In this document: one piece after another, positions 13,383 to 26,479 of the stretch
How the letters are laid out: each line of letters opens with the position of its first letter
Position numbering within the stretch: the stretch's first letter is position 1
Origin: Ovis canadensis
Lineage: Eukaryota; Chordata; Mammalia; Artiodactyla; Bovidae
DNA: 64,000 nucleotides
Direction: 5' to 3'
Assembly (NCBI RefSeq): GCF_042477335.2
Contig: NC_091249.1
Location: 51,754,001 to 51,818,000, forward strand
Translations under genes and position numbers: made by a program
Notes under the pieces: generated by a model
Told to the model about the DNA's origin: nothing
Database searches by the model: none
What the model saw: the letters and a program-made list of their open reading frames with translations, nothing else

Positions 13383-14691
13383 CTTTGAAATTCCTAATAA
13401 TGTTTGAGCAAGGGGCCCACATTCTCATTTTGTTCTAGGTACTCCAGTTTATGTAGCTAGTCCTGTGTGAAAGGGTATGTAGTTTTAAAAACTGTTTTTG
13501 GGGAGCAGGAAGCAAGCGGGAAGCAAAAGTTTGCAGGCCACTGACCGCAACCATCAAGTCTATAAGAGCTTGGATTTTCGAAACATAAAATCCAGGATGG
13601 TTTATATGTTCTCCTACTTTCCACTTTCCAATAAAGTAGTACTTTATTCCTACTTCAAGGCAACCGTTACAGAACCAGGTGCTTGAGTGGAGAGGAGGAA
13701 AGGGAAAATGATAAGGGTGATGCCAACCAGATTACCATCTCAGCATAGTGCCCCGTCTGCACAGGTGAGGTTGGGCATCATGGGCCTCACAGAGGTGTGT
13801 GTTTCAGGCAGCCCCAGTGCAGTTCCTGAGCCCCATCCAGCTTGCCACCCTCATCCTGTGGCTGTATTCTGGGAGGAATTTGTCAGATCAGGGTGCCTTC
13901 CTCTCCTTGAGTCCTGGAGTTGGGCCTTGCCCACCTAAGGAATTTATTAACCATTTTTGAGGGAGGTAACTAATTCTCCTTTCTTTTCCTTCAATCCTCC
14001 TCCCTCTACACTTGAGAAGTGCCTTTTTACTCTTGGGCAGGAAGGCCTGGGACAAACCCTTCCCACCACCCCAGAGAGGAAGAGAGATTTAGAGAAAAGG
14101 ACATAAGACTGAGAGGACGAGAGATGGGATCCAGTGGGAAATAATCTCGAATACCAGGGTGAGGACTGGACCTTCTGTGAGGGTAGTGGAGCTTAAGCAA
14201 AGGGAAAGAATAAAACAGGAAGGTCCAGATGAGATACTCATGGAGGCAGAACATTTGAGAATTTGCCCTGACCTCTTCCAGGCCCTATGGACTAACTTAA
14301 GTGACTGTTGTGCAGAAGTCTGAATGGGGCGATTTTGAGATACTTTTTCTAGGAAGTAAATAGTAAATTGCTAGTAAATACATTGCTTTATTAGAGTAAC
14401 CAGTAATGGCTCCTGATCATTAAATAACTGGGCAAGAGCAGTAGAACCTATGTTATAGGCTATGAGAAAAGAACATCAAAGGAAGGAAGGAAAACTTTGC
14501 AGACAGAATTGAAGACCTGAATTTGGCTGGGGCATTTGGGAGACAGGTATCTCAGAGGGGACAGAGACTTCTTCCCCACCACTGCATCATACATCAGACC
14601 TCCAAGTCTTGTTGATTCTGCCTCCAAAATATTTACTGCAGCAAGGAGGAAACTCTGTTCATAAATTCACCTGTGCAAGAAATATAATTAT

Positions 14692-14962
14692 GGACTTCCC
14701 TGGTAGTCCAGTGGTTAAGAATCCACCTGCCAATTCAGGGAACATGGGTTTGATCCCTGATCTGAGAACTAAGTCCAACATGCCGTGAGGCAACTGAGCC
14801 TTCGCCACCCAGGGGCCTGTGCTGCTTTAGGGCCAGGGCTGGGCAACAAGAGGAGCTGCTGCAGTGAGAAGCCCTCGCGCCACGACAAGAGAGTAGCCCC
14901 CGCTCGTGACAACTAGAGAAAGCCTGTACACAGCCAACAAAGACCCAGCATAGCCAAAAAAA
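14692..14962 (+). mobile_element. CHR-type SINE, long copy
   Basis: Begins ggacttccctggtagtccag and runs through the tRNA-related head, ggcctgtgctgctttaggg and aacaaagacccagcatagcc to an A-rich end. It is one of the more complete copies here. The 13.4-14.69 kb interval before it shows no feature I can name. Confidence 0.75.
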
Positions 14963-15267
14963 GGTAATTAAAGTTTTCTATAACTCAATTTCTGCTTTGA
15001 ACTCCCATTCTGCTGGAGTGGCAAAACCTAAGCTCGGCTAATTGAGGGTTTTACCCTTTCCCTGGGGTTGTGTTTAAGGCCCTGGAGCCTTATCTAGTAC
15101 TCAGTTGTGAGTGAGAGAGAGAGTGTGTGTGCGTGCATGGTTGCAGGCTGAGCCTAGTTCTCCAGGACATCTATTCACACAGGTGCTCTTGGTGGTGTCA
15201 TTGGTTCCCATTGGCTGCTTGTTTTCACTCACATGTCGGTTAAAGACCTGTCAGTTACAAACTGGAA

Positions 15268-16302
15268 CTTGCCAACAAACTGTGGAAAATTCTTAAAGAG
15301 ATGGGAATACCAGACCACCGTACCTGCCTCCTGCGAAGCCTGTATACAGGTCCAGAAGCAACAGTTAGAACCGGACATGGAACAACAGACTAGTTTAAAA
15401 TTGGGAAAGGAGTACGTCAAGTCTGTAATATTGTCATCCTGCTTATTTAACTTATGTGCAGAATCCATCATGTGAAATGCCGGGCTGGATGAAGCACAAA
15501 CTGCAATCAAGATTGCTGGGAGAAATAGCAATACCCTCAGATATGCAGATAATACCACCCCTATGGCAGAAAGCAAAGAGGAACTAAAGAGCCTCCTGAT
15601 GAAAGTGAAAGAAGAGAGTGAAAAAGCTGGCTTAAAACTCAACATTCTAAAAACTAAGATCATGGCGTCTGGTACTATAGCTTCATGGCAAATAAATGTA
15701 GAAACAGGGATGGGCTTTATTTTCTTGGTTTCTAAAATCACTGCAGATGGTGACTGCAGCCATGAAATTAAAAGACACTTGCTCCTTGGAAGAAAAGCTA
15801 TGACAAACCTAGACAGCATATTTAAAAGCAGACACATCACTTTGCTGACAGAGGTGCATATAGTCAAAGCTATGGTTTGTCCAGTGGCCATGTATGGACA
15901 TGAAAGTTGGACCATAAAGAAAGCTGAACACTGAAGAATTGATACTTTTTAACTGTAGTGTTGGAGAAGACTCTTGAGAGTCCCTTGGACTGCAAGGAGA
16001 TCAAACCAGTCAATCCTAAAGGAAATCAACCCTGAATATTCATTGGAAGGACTGATGCTGAGGCTGAAGCTCCAATACTTTGGCCACCTGATGCAAAGAA
16101 CTGACTCATTAGAAAAGACCCTGATGCTGGGAAAATTGAAGACAGGAAGACAGGGGGACGACAGAGACGGTTGGATGCCATCACCGACTCAATTGTCATG
16201 AGTTTGAGCAAGCTCTGGGAGATGGTGAAGGACTGGGAAGCCTGGAGTGCTGCAGTCCATGGGGTCACAAAGAGTCGGACACTGAGGGACTGAACAACAA
16301 GG
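15268..16302 (+). mobile_element. BovB LINE fragment
   Basis: Starts inside the reverse-transcriptase domain (aaactgtggaaaattcttaa) and runs through a YADNT version of the YADDT catalytic box (tatgcagataataccacc) to the 3' end tgagggactgaacaac. Stops and frameshifts break the frame. The segment that should precede it lies downstream at 16495-16620. Confidence 0.85.
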
Positions 16303-16494
16303 GCATTTGCCTTCTGCCTCTGCAGAGACTGAACCTTGGGCTGCTGCAGCTGTTGACCTTCAGCACCCCCTACAGGAAATTCAGGGTGGAGACTGAGGCA
16401 CTCTGCTCCTGGGAAACTGGTGGAACAGGTCTTTGGATAGTTAGATATTTTCAGGAATGGATTTCATGATCCCATTCTTTGCATCTCCTCAAAA

Positions 16495-16620
16495 GGCAGA
16501 GGAACCAGAAATCAAATTGCCAATATCTGCTGGATCATAGAAAAAGCAAGATAGTTCCAGAAAAACGTCTACTTTTGCTTTATTGACTACGCCAAAGCCT
16601 TTGACTGTGTGGATCACAGT
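16495..16620 (+). mobile_element. BovB LINE fragment (displaced)
   Basis: Matches the BovB segment gaaccagaaatcaaattgcc through gactgtgtggatcacag, which in an intact element comes directly before the start of the copy at 15268. It ends abruptly. Confidence 0.8.
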
Positions 16621-17196
16621 CTTAGTAATTTACCTGAGAAGGAAGCTCACCTTGCTACGGAAGCATTAATTTTCTTGCAGATGACAAAACTGTCTCCTTG
16701 AAGGAAATAATATTCTTCCTGGAAATGTAATACTGCCCTTTCGGAAGCCATAGCCCTAGGCCATCACATAACAGGTGTTTGACATTTCCTGGGCTGGGTT
16801 CATCTATAGAACTGGCTTCACTGGGGAATATTAGGTCTCCCATGAGGATTCTTCCAACTTCCGCTTGATTTTCTTTGATTTAAAAGGATCACTCAGATGA
16901 GAGAGCATCTGTGTGTTTACAATTTGTCCTATTGAAGAATAATTTATTTATTTATTAGGCCTTTGTTAGCACTCCATGTCATAGCTTGACTTGGTGATGG
17001 GTAAAAATTTAGAAGAAAAAGATACTATTCTTGGCTGAGGAGCTGTTGGTTTAGAAAAGGGAGCACAGAGAGACAAGGCCATTGAGTGCAGTGTGATAGG
17101 GGCTGATATTCCGAACACTTGTTGATGTGGGAGTCCAGGGGGTCTGGGAAGATTTTATGAGGGAGAGAATTTCAAAGTGAGCCTTCAAGGGTGTGT

Positions 17197-17395
17197 GGGC
17201 TTCCTTAGTGGCTCAGATGGTAAAGAGTCTGCCTGCCATGCAGCAGACTCAGGTTCGATCCCTGGGTTGGGAAGATCCCCTGGAGAAGTATTTTTGCCTG
17301 GAGAATTCCATGGACAGAGGAACTTGGCAGGCTACAGTACATGGGGTTGCAAAGAGTTGGACATGACTGAGCAATTAACACTTTCACTTTCCACT
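17197..17395 (+). mobile_element. Bov-tA SINE
   Basis: Head gggcttccttagtggctcag, tRNA-like B-box ggttcgatccctgg and the BovB-like tail ggacatgactgagcaatt. It is a complete-looking ruminant SINE. Confidence 0.85.
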
Positions 17396-17919
17396 TTCAA
17401 GGGTGTGTAGGATTTTTGTCATACTGATGGGGGTAGGGGCTGGATAACTCTTCAGTCAGAGGGAATTACCACTGAAAAAAGTTCGAAAGGGTGTTCAAAG
17501 TTTGAAAGTGTATTTGATGTTTCTTGAATAATATAGTGAGAAGCCCCATGAAGTCCGAGCATGGAGGTGAGAATGGTCTTGCAGGAGAGGTGTGTGCTTT
17601 CTTCTACTGTTTATGGTGAGTGACTGAAGGGTGTGAGTCTAGCTGGCAGGTGGTATGAGAGTACAGGGTTTGAAACGAGGCTCTGGATTGGGAGGTACTG
17701 TGGTGGAATTGATCCTTGTCTAGTTTGTTGCTGTCATTTCATCAGGGAGTGCAAACTCAACATCTGGAGGCTTGGGCTCTAATTCTTTTTGAGCCCCAAA
17801 TTCCCCATGAACTGCAATGGGCGCTTGTATTTGAAAGTTAAGAGCAGTGTCTGCTTATTTGCATAGCCTTTTACAAGGAGACAACAGCTACCATCTGCCA
17901 GGTGCCTTTTTTTTTTTTT

Positions 17920-18240
17920 AGTTATAATTTTGAAGCAAAAAATATGCAAGGAATATCTTTATACACGTATGTAAAGATTAAAACACTTTATTGTGAAATG
18001 CAACATACATAGATAAGAATATAGAAAAGGTACATTTTCAGTTGAAAGAGGAAATGATAGAGTGAATAGCCACATACTCAGATCTCAGGTTGGGAAATAG
18101 ACTGTTACCAGAACCATAACTACTCTTCAGTGTGCCTTCCCCACAAACCACCCAAGGTCCCTAACCTCCTCCTAGCCTCACTTACATATGTCTTCCTTGC
18201 TTTTCTTTGTGGTTTTACTCCTTACTTATGTACTCCTAAA
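17920..18240 (-). mobile_element. L1M 3' end remnant
   Basis: Contains actttattgtgaaatgcaac, then gggaaatagactgttaccag and ccctaacctcctcctagcc, resembling the antisense of old L1 3' untranslated regions. Confidence 0.45.
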
Positions 18241-18264
18241 GAATGCATTGCACAGCTTTGAAAA

Positions 18265-19437
18265 CCAGAGGAACCAGAGATCAAATTGCCAACATCCATT
18301 GGATCATCGAAAAAGCAAGAGAGTTCCAGAAAAACATCTACTTCTACTTTATTGATTATGCCAAAGTTTAGACTGTGTGGATCACAACAAACTGTGGAAA
18401 ATTCTTAAAGAGATGGGACTATCAGACCACCTGACCTGCCTCCTGAGAAAGCTGTATGCAGGTCAGGAAGCAACAGTTAGGACTGGACATGGAACAACAG
18501 ACTGGTTCCAAATTGGGAAAGGAGTACATCAGGGCTATATATTGTCACCCTTCTTATTTAACTTATATGCTGAGTACAGCATGAGAAATGCTGGACTGGA
18601 TAAAACACAAGATGGAATCAAGATTGCCGGGAGAAATATCAATAACCCCAGATATGCAGATGACACCACCCTAATGGCAGAAAGCAAAGAACTAAAGAGC
18701 CTCTTGATGAAAGTAAAAGAGGAGAGTGAAAAAGTTGGCTTAAAGCTCAACAGTCAGAAAACTAAGACCATGACATCCAGTCCCATCTCTTCATGGCAAA
18801 TAGATGGGGAAACAGTGGAAACAGTGACAGACTTTATTTTTTTGGGCTCCAAAATCACTGCAGATGATGACTGCAGCCATGAAATTAAAAGACGTTTACT
18901 CCTTGGAAGAAAAGTTATGACCAGTCTAGGTTTCTGCTTTTTAATAGAGACATTAAAAAACAGAGACATTACTTTGCCAACAAAGTCTGTCTAGTCAAGG
19001 CTATGATTTTTCCAGTAGTCATGTATGGATGTGAGAGCTGGACTGTAAATAAAGCTGAATGCTGAAGAGTTGATGCTTTTGAACTGTGACGTCGGAGAAG
19101 ACTCCTGAGAAGGAGATCCAATCAGTCCATCCTAAAGGAAATCAGTCCTGAGTATTCATTGGAAGGACTGATGCTGATGCTGAAACTCCAATACTTTGGC
19201 CACCTGATGTGAAGAACTGACTCATTGGAAAAGACCCTGATGCTGGGAAAGATTGAAGGCGGGAGAAGAAGGGGATGACAGAGGATGAGATGGTTGGATG
19301 GCATCACCGATTCGATGGATATGAGTTTGAGTGAACTCCGGGAGTTGGTGATGGACAGGGAGGCCTGGCGTGCTGCAGTCCATGGGATTGCAAAGAATCA
19401 GACACGACTGAGCGACTAAACTGAACTGAACTGAAAC
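18265..19437 (+). mobile_element. BovB LINE fragment with partial ORF
   Basis: Runs from gaaccagagatcaaattgcc to the actgaactgaactgaa end. It holds a 205-codon open piece (18377-18994) of reverse transcriptase including the YADDT box. The element is 5'-truncated and its frame breaks at about 18995. Confidence 0.88.
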
Positions 19438-20075
19438 CCATCTGTGGAAGGAAAGGGCAGTATGGCCACTGTTTGTTGAAGCCCCAGAGGATACACTGAA
19501 CAGAGGTTCTGAGGCATACCCTTGGCTTCAGTTTCCTTAAAAGTCTCTGAGGCCCTCCTCAGGGAAGTTGGTGGGCAAGATCATGGGTGGAATTTCCCAG
19601 AGAGAGAAATCCCAGCTGGGAAATCCCACAGGTCTCTGGAGTTTGCAGGCGCTGCACATCTTACAGCAATGAGATAGAAGGAAGGGACTGTTTCTATGTG
19701 GTGGGCTGAGCATCCCCCACTGCTGCAAGCAGCAAGGCATGGTAAAGAGCAGGAATGCTTCCTATGGAAACAAGTACAGTTGAGACTCACGACCAGCTCA
19801 GCAGGCCGCATGTCTTCCAGTTATACCGGTGGTGCAATGGAAGAGGGCACCCAGGGATTCTCTTTCAATGTTCTATCGGGGATTTCCATCACTTCTCTCC
19901 TTGTTGGATCTTCCGGTTCTTCTCACCCATCTCTTCCTCTTTCTTGTTTATCTCTTTTGTTTTTGTGGAGAACATCACTGTAGCCTTTCAAGGAAAGGTA
20001 CTTAGGGGTCAATTTTTCAGACTTTACATGCCTGAAAATATCCCTATTCAACTTTCCCACTTGATTACTGAAGGG

Positions 20076-20266
20076 TTGAAAGTGTTAGTTGCTCAGTCAT
20101 GTCTGACTCTTTCCGACCTCATGACTTGTCCATGGAATTCTCCAGGCAAGAATGCTACAGTGGGTTGCCATTTCCTTCTCCAGGGGATCTTCCTAACCCA
20201 GGGATTCGACCCAGCTCTCCTGCATTGCAGGCAGATTCTTTACCATCTGAGCTACCAGGGAAGTCT
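20076..20266 (-). mobile_element. Bov-tA SINE
   Basis: Minus-orientation copy: gttgctcagtcatgtctgac at its tail end and ctgagctaccagggaagt at its head. The surrounding T-rich sequence (about 19440-20930) looks like old repeat but I cannot assign a family. Confidence 0.8.
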
Positions 20267-20974
20267 AGTTACTTGGTTACTGGTTTGTCTTGAATATGAA
20301 ATTCTAGGATGGGAATAATTTTCTTTCAGTATTTTGAAATAATTACTCTCTTGTCCACTTGGTTGTGGATAAATCTAAAGCCACTGTAATTCTTGATCTT
20401 TCTGTGCGTCTCTTTTTTCCCTCTTTTCTAGCCTTTGGAATCTTCTATTTGTCCTCAATGTTCTGGAATTTCACAGTAGCTTTCCTTGTTGTGGGTCTAT
20501 AGGTTTTTTCAAGGGTTCTTCCAACTTTTAAAAGTCAAAGTCTTCAGTTCTGGCAACATTTCTAAAATTACTATTTTAGGGGATCATTGACTATTTTTCT
20601 CCTCCATTTTCTCATTTAGATCATTGAACTCCTGGAGAATTTCTCTTATTTTTCCCATCTTTTCCATCCCTTTTCTTTGTCCTCCTTGTTGGGAGAGTTT
20701 CTCAGATTACCCTCCAACTCTTACTTTACATATTTTCCACTTAGATGCTGTCAGATTTTTAATTTCCAAGACCTATTTTTGTGTTCTTCTAAATCTTTAT
20801 TCCTTCCTTCTTTTCCTCCATCCCTCTCTCCCTCCTTTCCTTCCATCCTTCCTTTTTAAAAATAGCATTGTTACCATTTTAAGGATATTTAATTTTTTAA
20901 AAAGATTTAAAAAAATCTCAATTTAAAAATTTACATGCAGTAGTATTCACTATTCGGGATGTGTAATTTGAAGG

Positions 20975-21146
20975 TTTTTTTTTTTTTAAAAAGTCTTTAT
21001 TGAAGTTATTACAATATTGCTTCTGTTTTATGTTTTGGTGTTTTGGCTGGAAGGCATGTGAGATCTTAGCTCCCTGACTGGGAATGGAACATGCACTCCC
21101 TGCATTGGAAGGTGGTCTTAACCACTGGACCCCCAGGGAAGTCCCC
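20975..21146 (-). mobile_element. CHR-type SINE
   Basis: Poly-T start, then ggcatgtgagatcttagctc and ttaaccactggacccccag in minus orientation. Confidence 0.65.
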
Positions 21147-21663
21147 TGAAGAGTTTTAACACATACATAAAATATTCTCCCTGTATAATGTGTTCCCTCC
21201 AGATTGTTTTTTTTCTCTTAAGTGTGTTCAACATTTTTCTCAGATGTCTAGTAATTTATGACTCCCTGCTCATGATTAAGAATGGGGACTAACCGGGGAC
21301 TTTGAGAACATAGTGGGCCTTGCCAATCGGGAGGTTCACAGTGGGTGATGACATGAGCCAGTTGTTGGGGGTCAGATTCCCCAAGTGAGGAGCCCTCTAG
21401 GCTCCTGCTTTCAGCGTTTATATGTTTTTGGTATTGCCACCCTATCTTATTCCTTTAAATATTTTCTTTATTATTTATTAGCTTAAGATAGTATCTAGTT
21501 ACTATTGTGTTGGGAAAGATGAGAAAATCAACATATTTGTACTATCTGTTACCATTTCTGCTTCTCCTTTACCGACTCTACTGAAGACAATTTCTTCGAT
21601 TATTTTCTGGAACCAAAATCGCTGCAGTTGTTTGTAGTTCAGTTGTACATGTGAATGCATTTA

Positions 21664-21932
21664 GCATGCTAAAGCTGAAGCTCCAGTACTTTGGCCACCT
21701 CATGCGAAGAGCTGACTCATTGGAAAAGACTCTGATGCTGGGAGGGATTGGGGGCAGGAGGAGAAGGGGACGACAGAGGATGAGATGGCTGGATGGCATC
21801 ACTGACTCGATGAACGTGAGTCTGAGTAAACTCCGGGAGTTGGTGATGGACAGGGAGGCCTGGTGTGCTGCGATTCATGGGGTCGCAGAGTCGGACACGA
21901 CTCAGCGTCTGAATTGAACTGAACTGAACTTG
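21664..21932 (+). mobile_element. BovB / ART2A 3' tail
   Basis: Sense BovB tail from ctaaagctgaagctccagta to cgtctgaattgaactgaact. It is truncated to the last 270 bp and well conserved, so relatively young. Confidence 0.85.
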
Positions 21933-21934
21933 TT

Positions 21935-23300
21935 GCCGTCATTGCTAGTTTTTCTGTTCATCTTTGGCTAGAAATGATCTTTTAAGAACAAAGCTTTTCA
22001 AACTTTTATGTCCTTAAGATTCAGCTGGAAATCCTAAGACTCAGGTTCAGTAGGTCTGAGAGATGTTCTTCACTTGTTTATTTATTGTTCCACTTTCTTT
22101 TCTCCCCCGCAGTATAGACTCTTTGCCTATTCATTTTGTGGTTGACTTCTTGGATGAGCTGTTTTCATAAGGATGGTGTTGGGGAGGGCCCAGGATATTT
22201 GCATTATTTCATGGGACATCTCATAAGACAAGTGCGTGTGACTGAGGCTGCTGACCTTTCCTCCTCTGAGCTGACCAAGAATGGCAGCTGCTACTGTCTC
22301 CCGTTGAGCCCTTCCTGCTCCCCATGTTGCCGAGGCAGCCATTTGCCAGGTCCTTCATGTAACCTCCTCTCTCTCTGAGCACCTTCTCCTTCTACTTTAC
22401 TGTATCCAATGTTCTTCTTTTGTCCCAACTCCCACCCCAAGTAGGCCACCCACCTGCGTGGGTCAGTCCCACACTGGTCCTGCTATAAAGGTTTCCCTGG
22501 ATGGATCACTGTTCTCTGCCCTCAACAATTTTTCTCAGTTATTTTAGAGTTTGGAGTTTGAGGTTTTCCTCATTTAATCAAAGACAGAAACCTGTTATTT
22601 CTCATTTTCTTTGCTGCTTTTGATGGATTTGGGAGAAAGAGGCAGATAGGAAGTCGACAAATAATTTCGTATACGTAATTTCAATAAAAGAATGACCCAA
22701 AGTAAATGCTTGGGAAAAAATAATGAAGATTAGCACACCCTTCCTTACTATAAAATGCAGGCAAACTTGAATACATATAAATTTCTGTATTCAGCTCAAA
22801 ATCTTTCAGAGGTATCCCCTTCCCACCCACTCTTATGACAGTAAAAATAAATGTCTTGATGCCTCTGAAACCAAATTTCAACTGTATTCTATAGCTCGTA
22901 TTTCAAGTCAAACTATGCCAAACATCGCTCTGCATTTGGAGAAAAGTCAGCCATCTCCATAACGTGGTAGCAAACAGTTATCTTACAGAAAGGCAGAAAT
23001 ACTACTTTACATAAAGGAGTAATCAGTGTAAAACACTTGTCGCAGTGTTTGCTCCTGTCTGAAATCAACATTGGGCTCTTCTCTCTGCCTCATCTCCTTC
23101 TCAGTTATAACTGGGGTGATACTGTTTTTGGAGGAATGGAGCTCTTCATCAGGACTGGGCCCTTAGTCACTGGGACACTCATCTCCCACCTGGTACCGCT
23201 GTTGTTGGCGCCTGCCGGTCTGTGTCTAATTGCCTGTGGCCTGGGCCCCTCTCTCTAGAGCACTATGACCTGGGGGTGCCCAAAGTTCTTTGAGAGTCTG
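21935..23300. other. No gene or named repeat seen
   Basis: Single-copy-looking sequence between BovB pieces. I found no exon-like open frame, no RNA gene and no repeat I can name here. Confidence 0.4.
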
Positions 23301-23301
23301 C

Positions 23302-24418
23302 TCAGTTCAGTTCAGTCGCTCAGTCATGTCCGATTCTTTGCAACCCCATGAATTGCAGCACACCAGGCCTCCCTGTTCATCATCGACTCCCGGAGTTCAC
23401 AAACTCATGTCCATTGAATCGGTGATGCCATCCAGCCATCTCATCCTCTGTTGTCCCCTTCTCCTCCTGCCCCCAATCCCTCCCAGCATCAGAGTCTTTT
23501 CCAATGAGTCAATTCTTCACATCAGGTGGCCAAAGTACTGGAGTTTCAGCCTCAGCATCAGTCCTTTCAATTAACACCCAGGGCTGATCTCCTTTAGGAT
23601 GGACTGGTTGAATCTCCTTGCCGTCTGTCACGCGAGTGTATGTTCCTCGATTCTTTGTCTCATCACAACAAAGATTTGGAGTGACGGACGTTAAAGCCCC
23701 CTCGGTGTGTCACAGCTCTCAGGTCTTAGATAGACCGTGTTATAGCTCTCAGGTCTCGAATGGACCATGTTATAGCTCTTTGACAAATCAGTGTTACAGC
23801 TCTATTTTATTTAGAAGACAGCAGGAAAATCCCTCTTCGAAGCATGAGGGCACGTCGATCCAAAGACACGAGGAGAAGAGCGCCCCAGCGCGTGGGAGAG
23901 AGAGAGAGCTAGCTTTGGCTCTTCTATTTATCTGTTTATCTCTCCCTGGGCCTGTCCTATGTAAATTGGGCCAGCCAGGAGTGTTGTTTGTTTTACCTGA
24001 GGTCCTAACTCCGGTCCTTGGACCTTCTTTTGTTTCATTTTCGCGGGCTTTCCCCTTCCTTGTCTTGTAGCCACCGCCATTTTGGACTCCTTTTCCCTGT
24101 TCTACCTACCTAACAAGTCCAAGGGACTCTCAAGAGTCTTCCTCAGCACCACAGTTCAAAAGCATCCATTCTTCGGCACTCAGCTTTCTTCACAGTCCAA
24201 CTCTCACATCCATACATGACCACTGGAAAAACCATAGCCTTGACTAGATGGACCTTTGTTGGCAAAGTAATATCTCTGCTTTTGAATATGCTATCTAGGT
24301 TGGTCATAACTTTCCTTCCAAGGAGTAAGCGTCTTTTAATTTCATGGCAGTAATCACCATCTGCAGTGATTTTGGAGCCCCCCAAAATAAAGTCTGACCC
24401 TGTTTCCACTGTTTAGAG
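23302..24418 (-). mobile_element. BovB LINE 3' part, split by a solo LTR
   Basis: The antisense BovB tail begins cagttcagttcagtcgctca at 23302. It breaks at ggttgaatctccttgc (about 23621) and resumes at agtccaagggactctc (24116). Removing 23626-24115 restores a continuous element. Confidence 0.88.
23626..24115 (-). mobile_element. Solo LTR of an endogenous retrovirus
   Basis: 490 bp bounded by TGTCACGCG and CCTAACA (TG...CA termini), flanked by cgtc on the left and agtc on the right, which reads as a 4-bp target duplication with one change. On the minus strand it carries an AATAAA signal followed by three diverged copies of a gagctrtaacac motif. It has no coding sequence. The single AATAAA and lack of internal DNA fit a solo LTR left by recombination. 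Confidence 0.75.
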
Positions 24419-24425
24419 GCTGGTA

Positions 24426-24860
24426 ATGTTACAAGTCCAAGGTCGTCTGTTCGCCGCACAACAGGCCAATGAATCCAAGACACGAGGGGTTGGGGCAAGA
24501 AAGAGACAATTCGGGGAGCTGTCTGACCAAGAAGATGGCAGGCTAAAGTGAAGTGAAAGTCATTCAGTCATCTCCGACTCTTTGTGACCCCATGGACTGT
24601 AGCCTGCCAGGTTCCTCTGCCCATGGAATTCTCCAGGCAAGAATACTGGAGTGGGTAGCTGTTCCCTTCTCCACAGGATCTTCCCAACCCAGGAACTGAA
24701 CCCAGGTCTCCCACATTGCTGGCAAATTCTTTACCATCTGAACCACCAGGGACACTCCAAAATAACCATCTCATGGGGGCTGGATACCAGGTTCTTTTAT
24801 AGATCAGAGATGGCAGGGAGGTGAGGAAGCCAAGTAAAAAGGCCATTCATCTTGCAAACA
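24426..24860 (-). mobile_element. LTR fragment, split by a SINE
   Basis: The phrases gtctgttcgccgcacaacag and agacacgaggggttggggca, then after a SINE aaataaccatctcatggggg, match a ruminant LTR type I recall. No target duplication was resolved. The right end is uncertain. Confidence 0.5.
24546..24758 (-). mobile_element. Bov-tA SINE
   Basis: Minus-orientation copy running from gtcattcagtcatctccgac to ctgaaccaccagggacac, nested in the LTR fragment. Confidence 0.82.
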
Positions 24861-24861
24861 T

Positions 24862-26475
24862 CTCCTAGAACAGCAAGCCTCAGGCAGAGGATGTGTTCAT
24901 TTCTTCCTTCCTGCCACAGGTGGACAGGATTCTGAACAAAGGCACTTTAGTTAAGAGTCAGGCAGAGGGGCAGAGTTCTCTGAGGCAAACCATTCTGTAT
25001 GATTCTAATAACAAAAGCAGTGAAAAGCAAGTCAAAGAAACTGTTCCAACACAGAGTCAGAATTGGCTTCTGTGCAACAATAATACCTGAAGTCACAATG
25101 CCCAGGGCTCTCAGCCTTGTGCTTTCCAGTTCAGCAGAGCCAGTTCTCCAGGCCATCTGGTCTCCGTCACCACTCTGCTTGGTGTTCACCTACCTGCCCT
25201 TGTGAAACAGCTCCTACTGTCCTCACGGCAGCCTTTTCACAGCCTCCTCCTGCCCCCAGCTTCGCTGTAACCTGGCTCCCCTCCTCTCTTGCCCCTCATT
25301 CTCCCTTAGCCTGAGCCTCCTGGTGCAGAGCCTGCATTGGAGTGTCCCAGTGCTGCTGTCCCATCTCTGCATGTTGCCCTGTTGCAGCCCTGTTTGGGCG
25401 TATCACCCCTCACCATCACTGGGAGTTCTAGGGCTGTGGCTTTTAGCTTCTGCTCCATGCCTGGGAAATTTCCAGGCCCACCCTACAGTGAAGGGTTACT
25501 TCCGTGCCTCCTCTGGGTGCCCAGAGCACACCAGTCACCCCCCAATATGGCACTGACTCCTGGACATAGTTCTGTTTATGCGATTGTCTCTCCAAGCCCC
25601 CAGAAGCTCTTCTCCTAATAGAGAGTGTTAGTCATCTGTACCTCATTGTCAAAGTTAGGGGCAGCTTCTTGTTCAGCGCTAGTCTGTTTTAAGAATAAAC
25701 AAAAGACTGGAAGGTAGGGACATAGAAAAGGAAGCACAGGCTCTGCTCTCCTTTCCTGCAGTTCATCGGGCCTTTTGTCCAGGATGGAAGGCATTCTCCA
25801 TCTGCCCGTCCCACTTCCTTGCTTCTCCTTCCTCCCTCCAAAACCCTCAACTTCCAGGACAAGTCCTCCAGGCCTGCATCCAGTTCTACTTTTCCTTTCT
25901 GTTTAGGGATGGAGACTGGAGGCCTGCATGGCCAGTGGCAGGTAGAGGGCAGATACCCTCTGAGCTGGGCAGGGTGTTCTTGCCTCCCTCAGTGCGAGGC
26001 GGGTCTAGGAGGCTTAGGTGAGATTAGTTAAGGGTGCCTTGGTGCTGAGCCCTCAGCCTTGCTCTGCAGCCTTCAGCAAAGGATTTGACTACTGACTCAA
26101 GGCAGGTAACTGCTGTGTGGAGGAAGCATCAGGTGGGCAGGGATGAGGCTCCTGAGATAGTGAGGTGTCTTGCCTCCCCTTTGGCGAGAGGCTCTTTGGG
26201 GCCCAATGAGGAAGGAGGCCAAGCAGGGGCCTGGGAAGAGCTGGAGAGGGAGCTTTGGGAGCCCGGGTTAGGATTCTGTCTATGCAGGGGTTCATGACTG
26301 CCTGCTGTCAGTTCTTCTAGTCCCAAAGTCACAGACAGAGGGAGGAGAATATCTAGGAATTTTCCTGGAACTGGAAAAGAGTGTGTGGTGGTCGAAGAGT
26401 TGTGTTTAATCAGGTCTGATTCATTTATCCCTGAAAACATACACAAGTAAAGAAATATAACAGTGGATTTGTTGT
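24862..26475. other. No gene seen
   Basis: Moderately GC-rich sequence with overlapping open frames on both strands (for example about 25117-25618 and 26085-26503). None shows a coding signature or splice context, and I see no named repeat. Confidence 0.35.
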
Positions 26476-26479
26476 AGCC

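Noticed and set aside
17197-17395. tRNA-like A and B boxes in the many Bov-tA copies
   Set aside because: They are parts of tRNA-derived SINEs; no stand-alone tRNA gene with a full cloverleaf was found.
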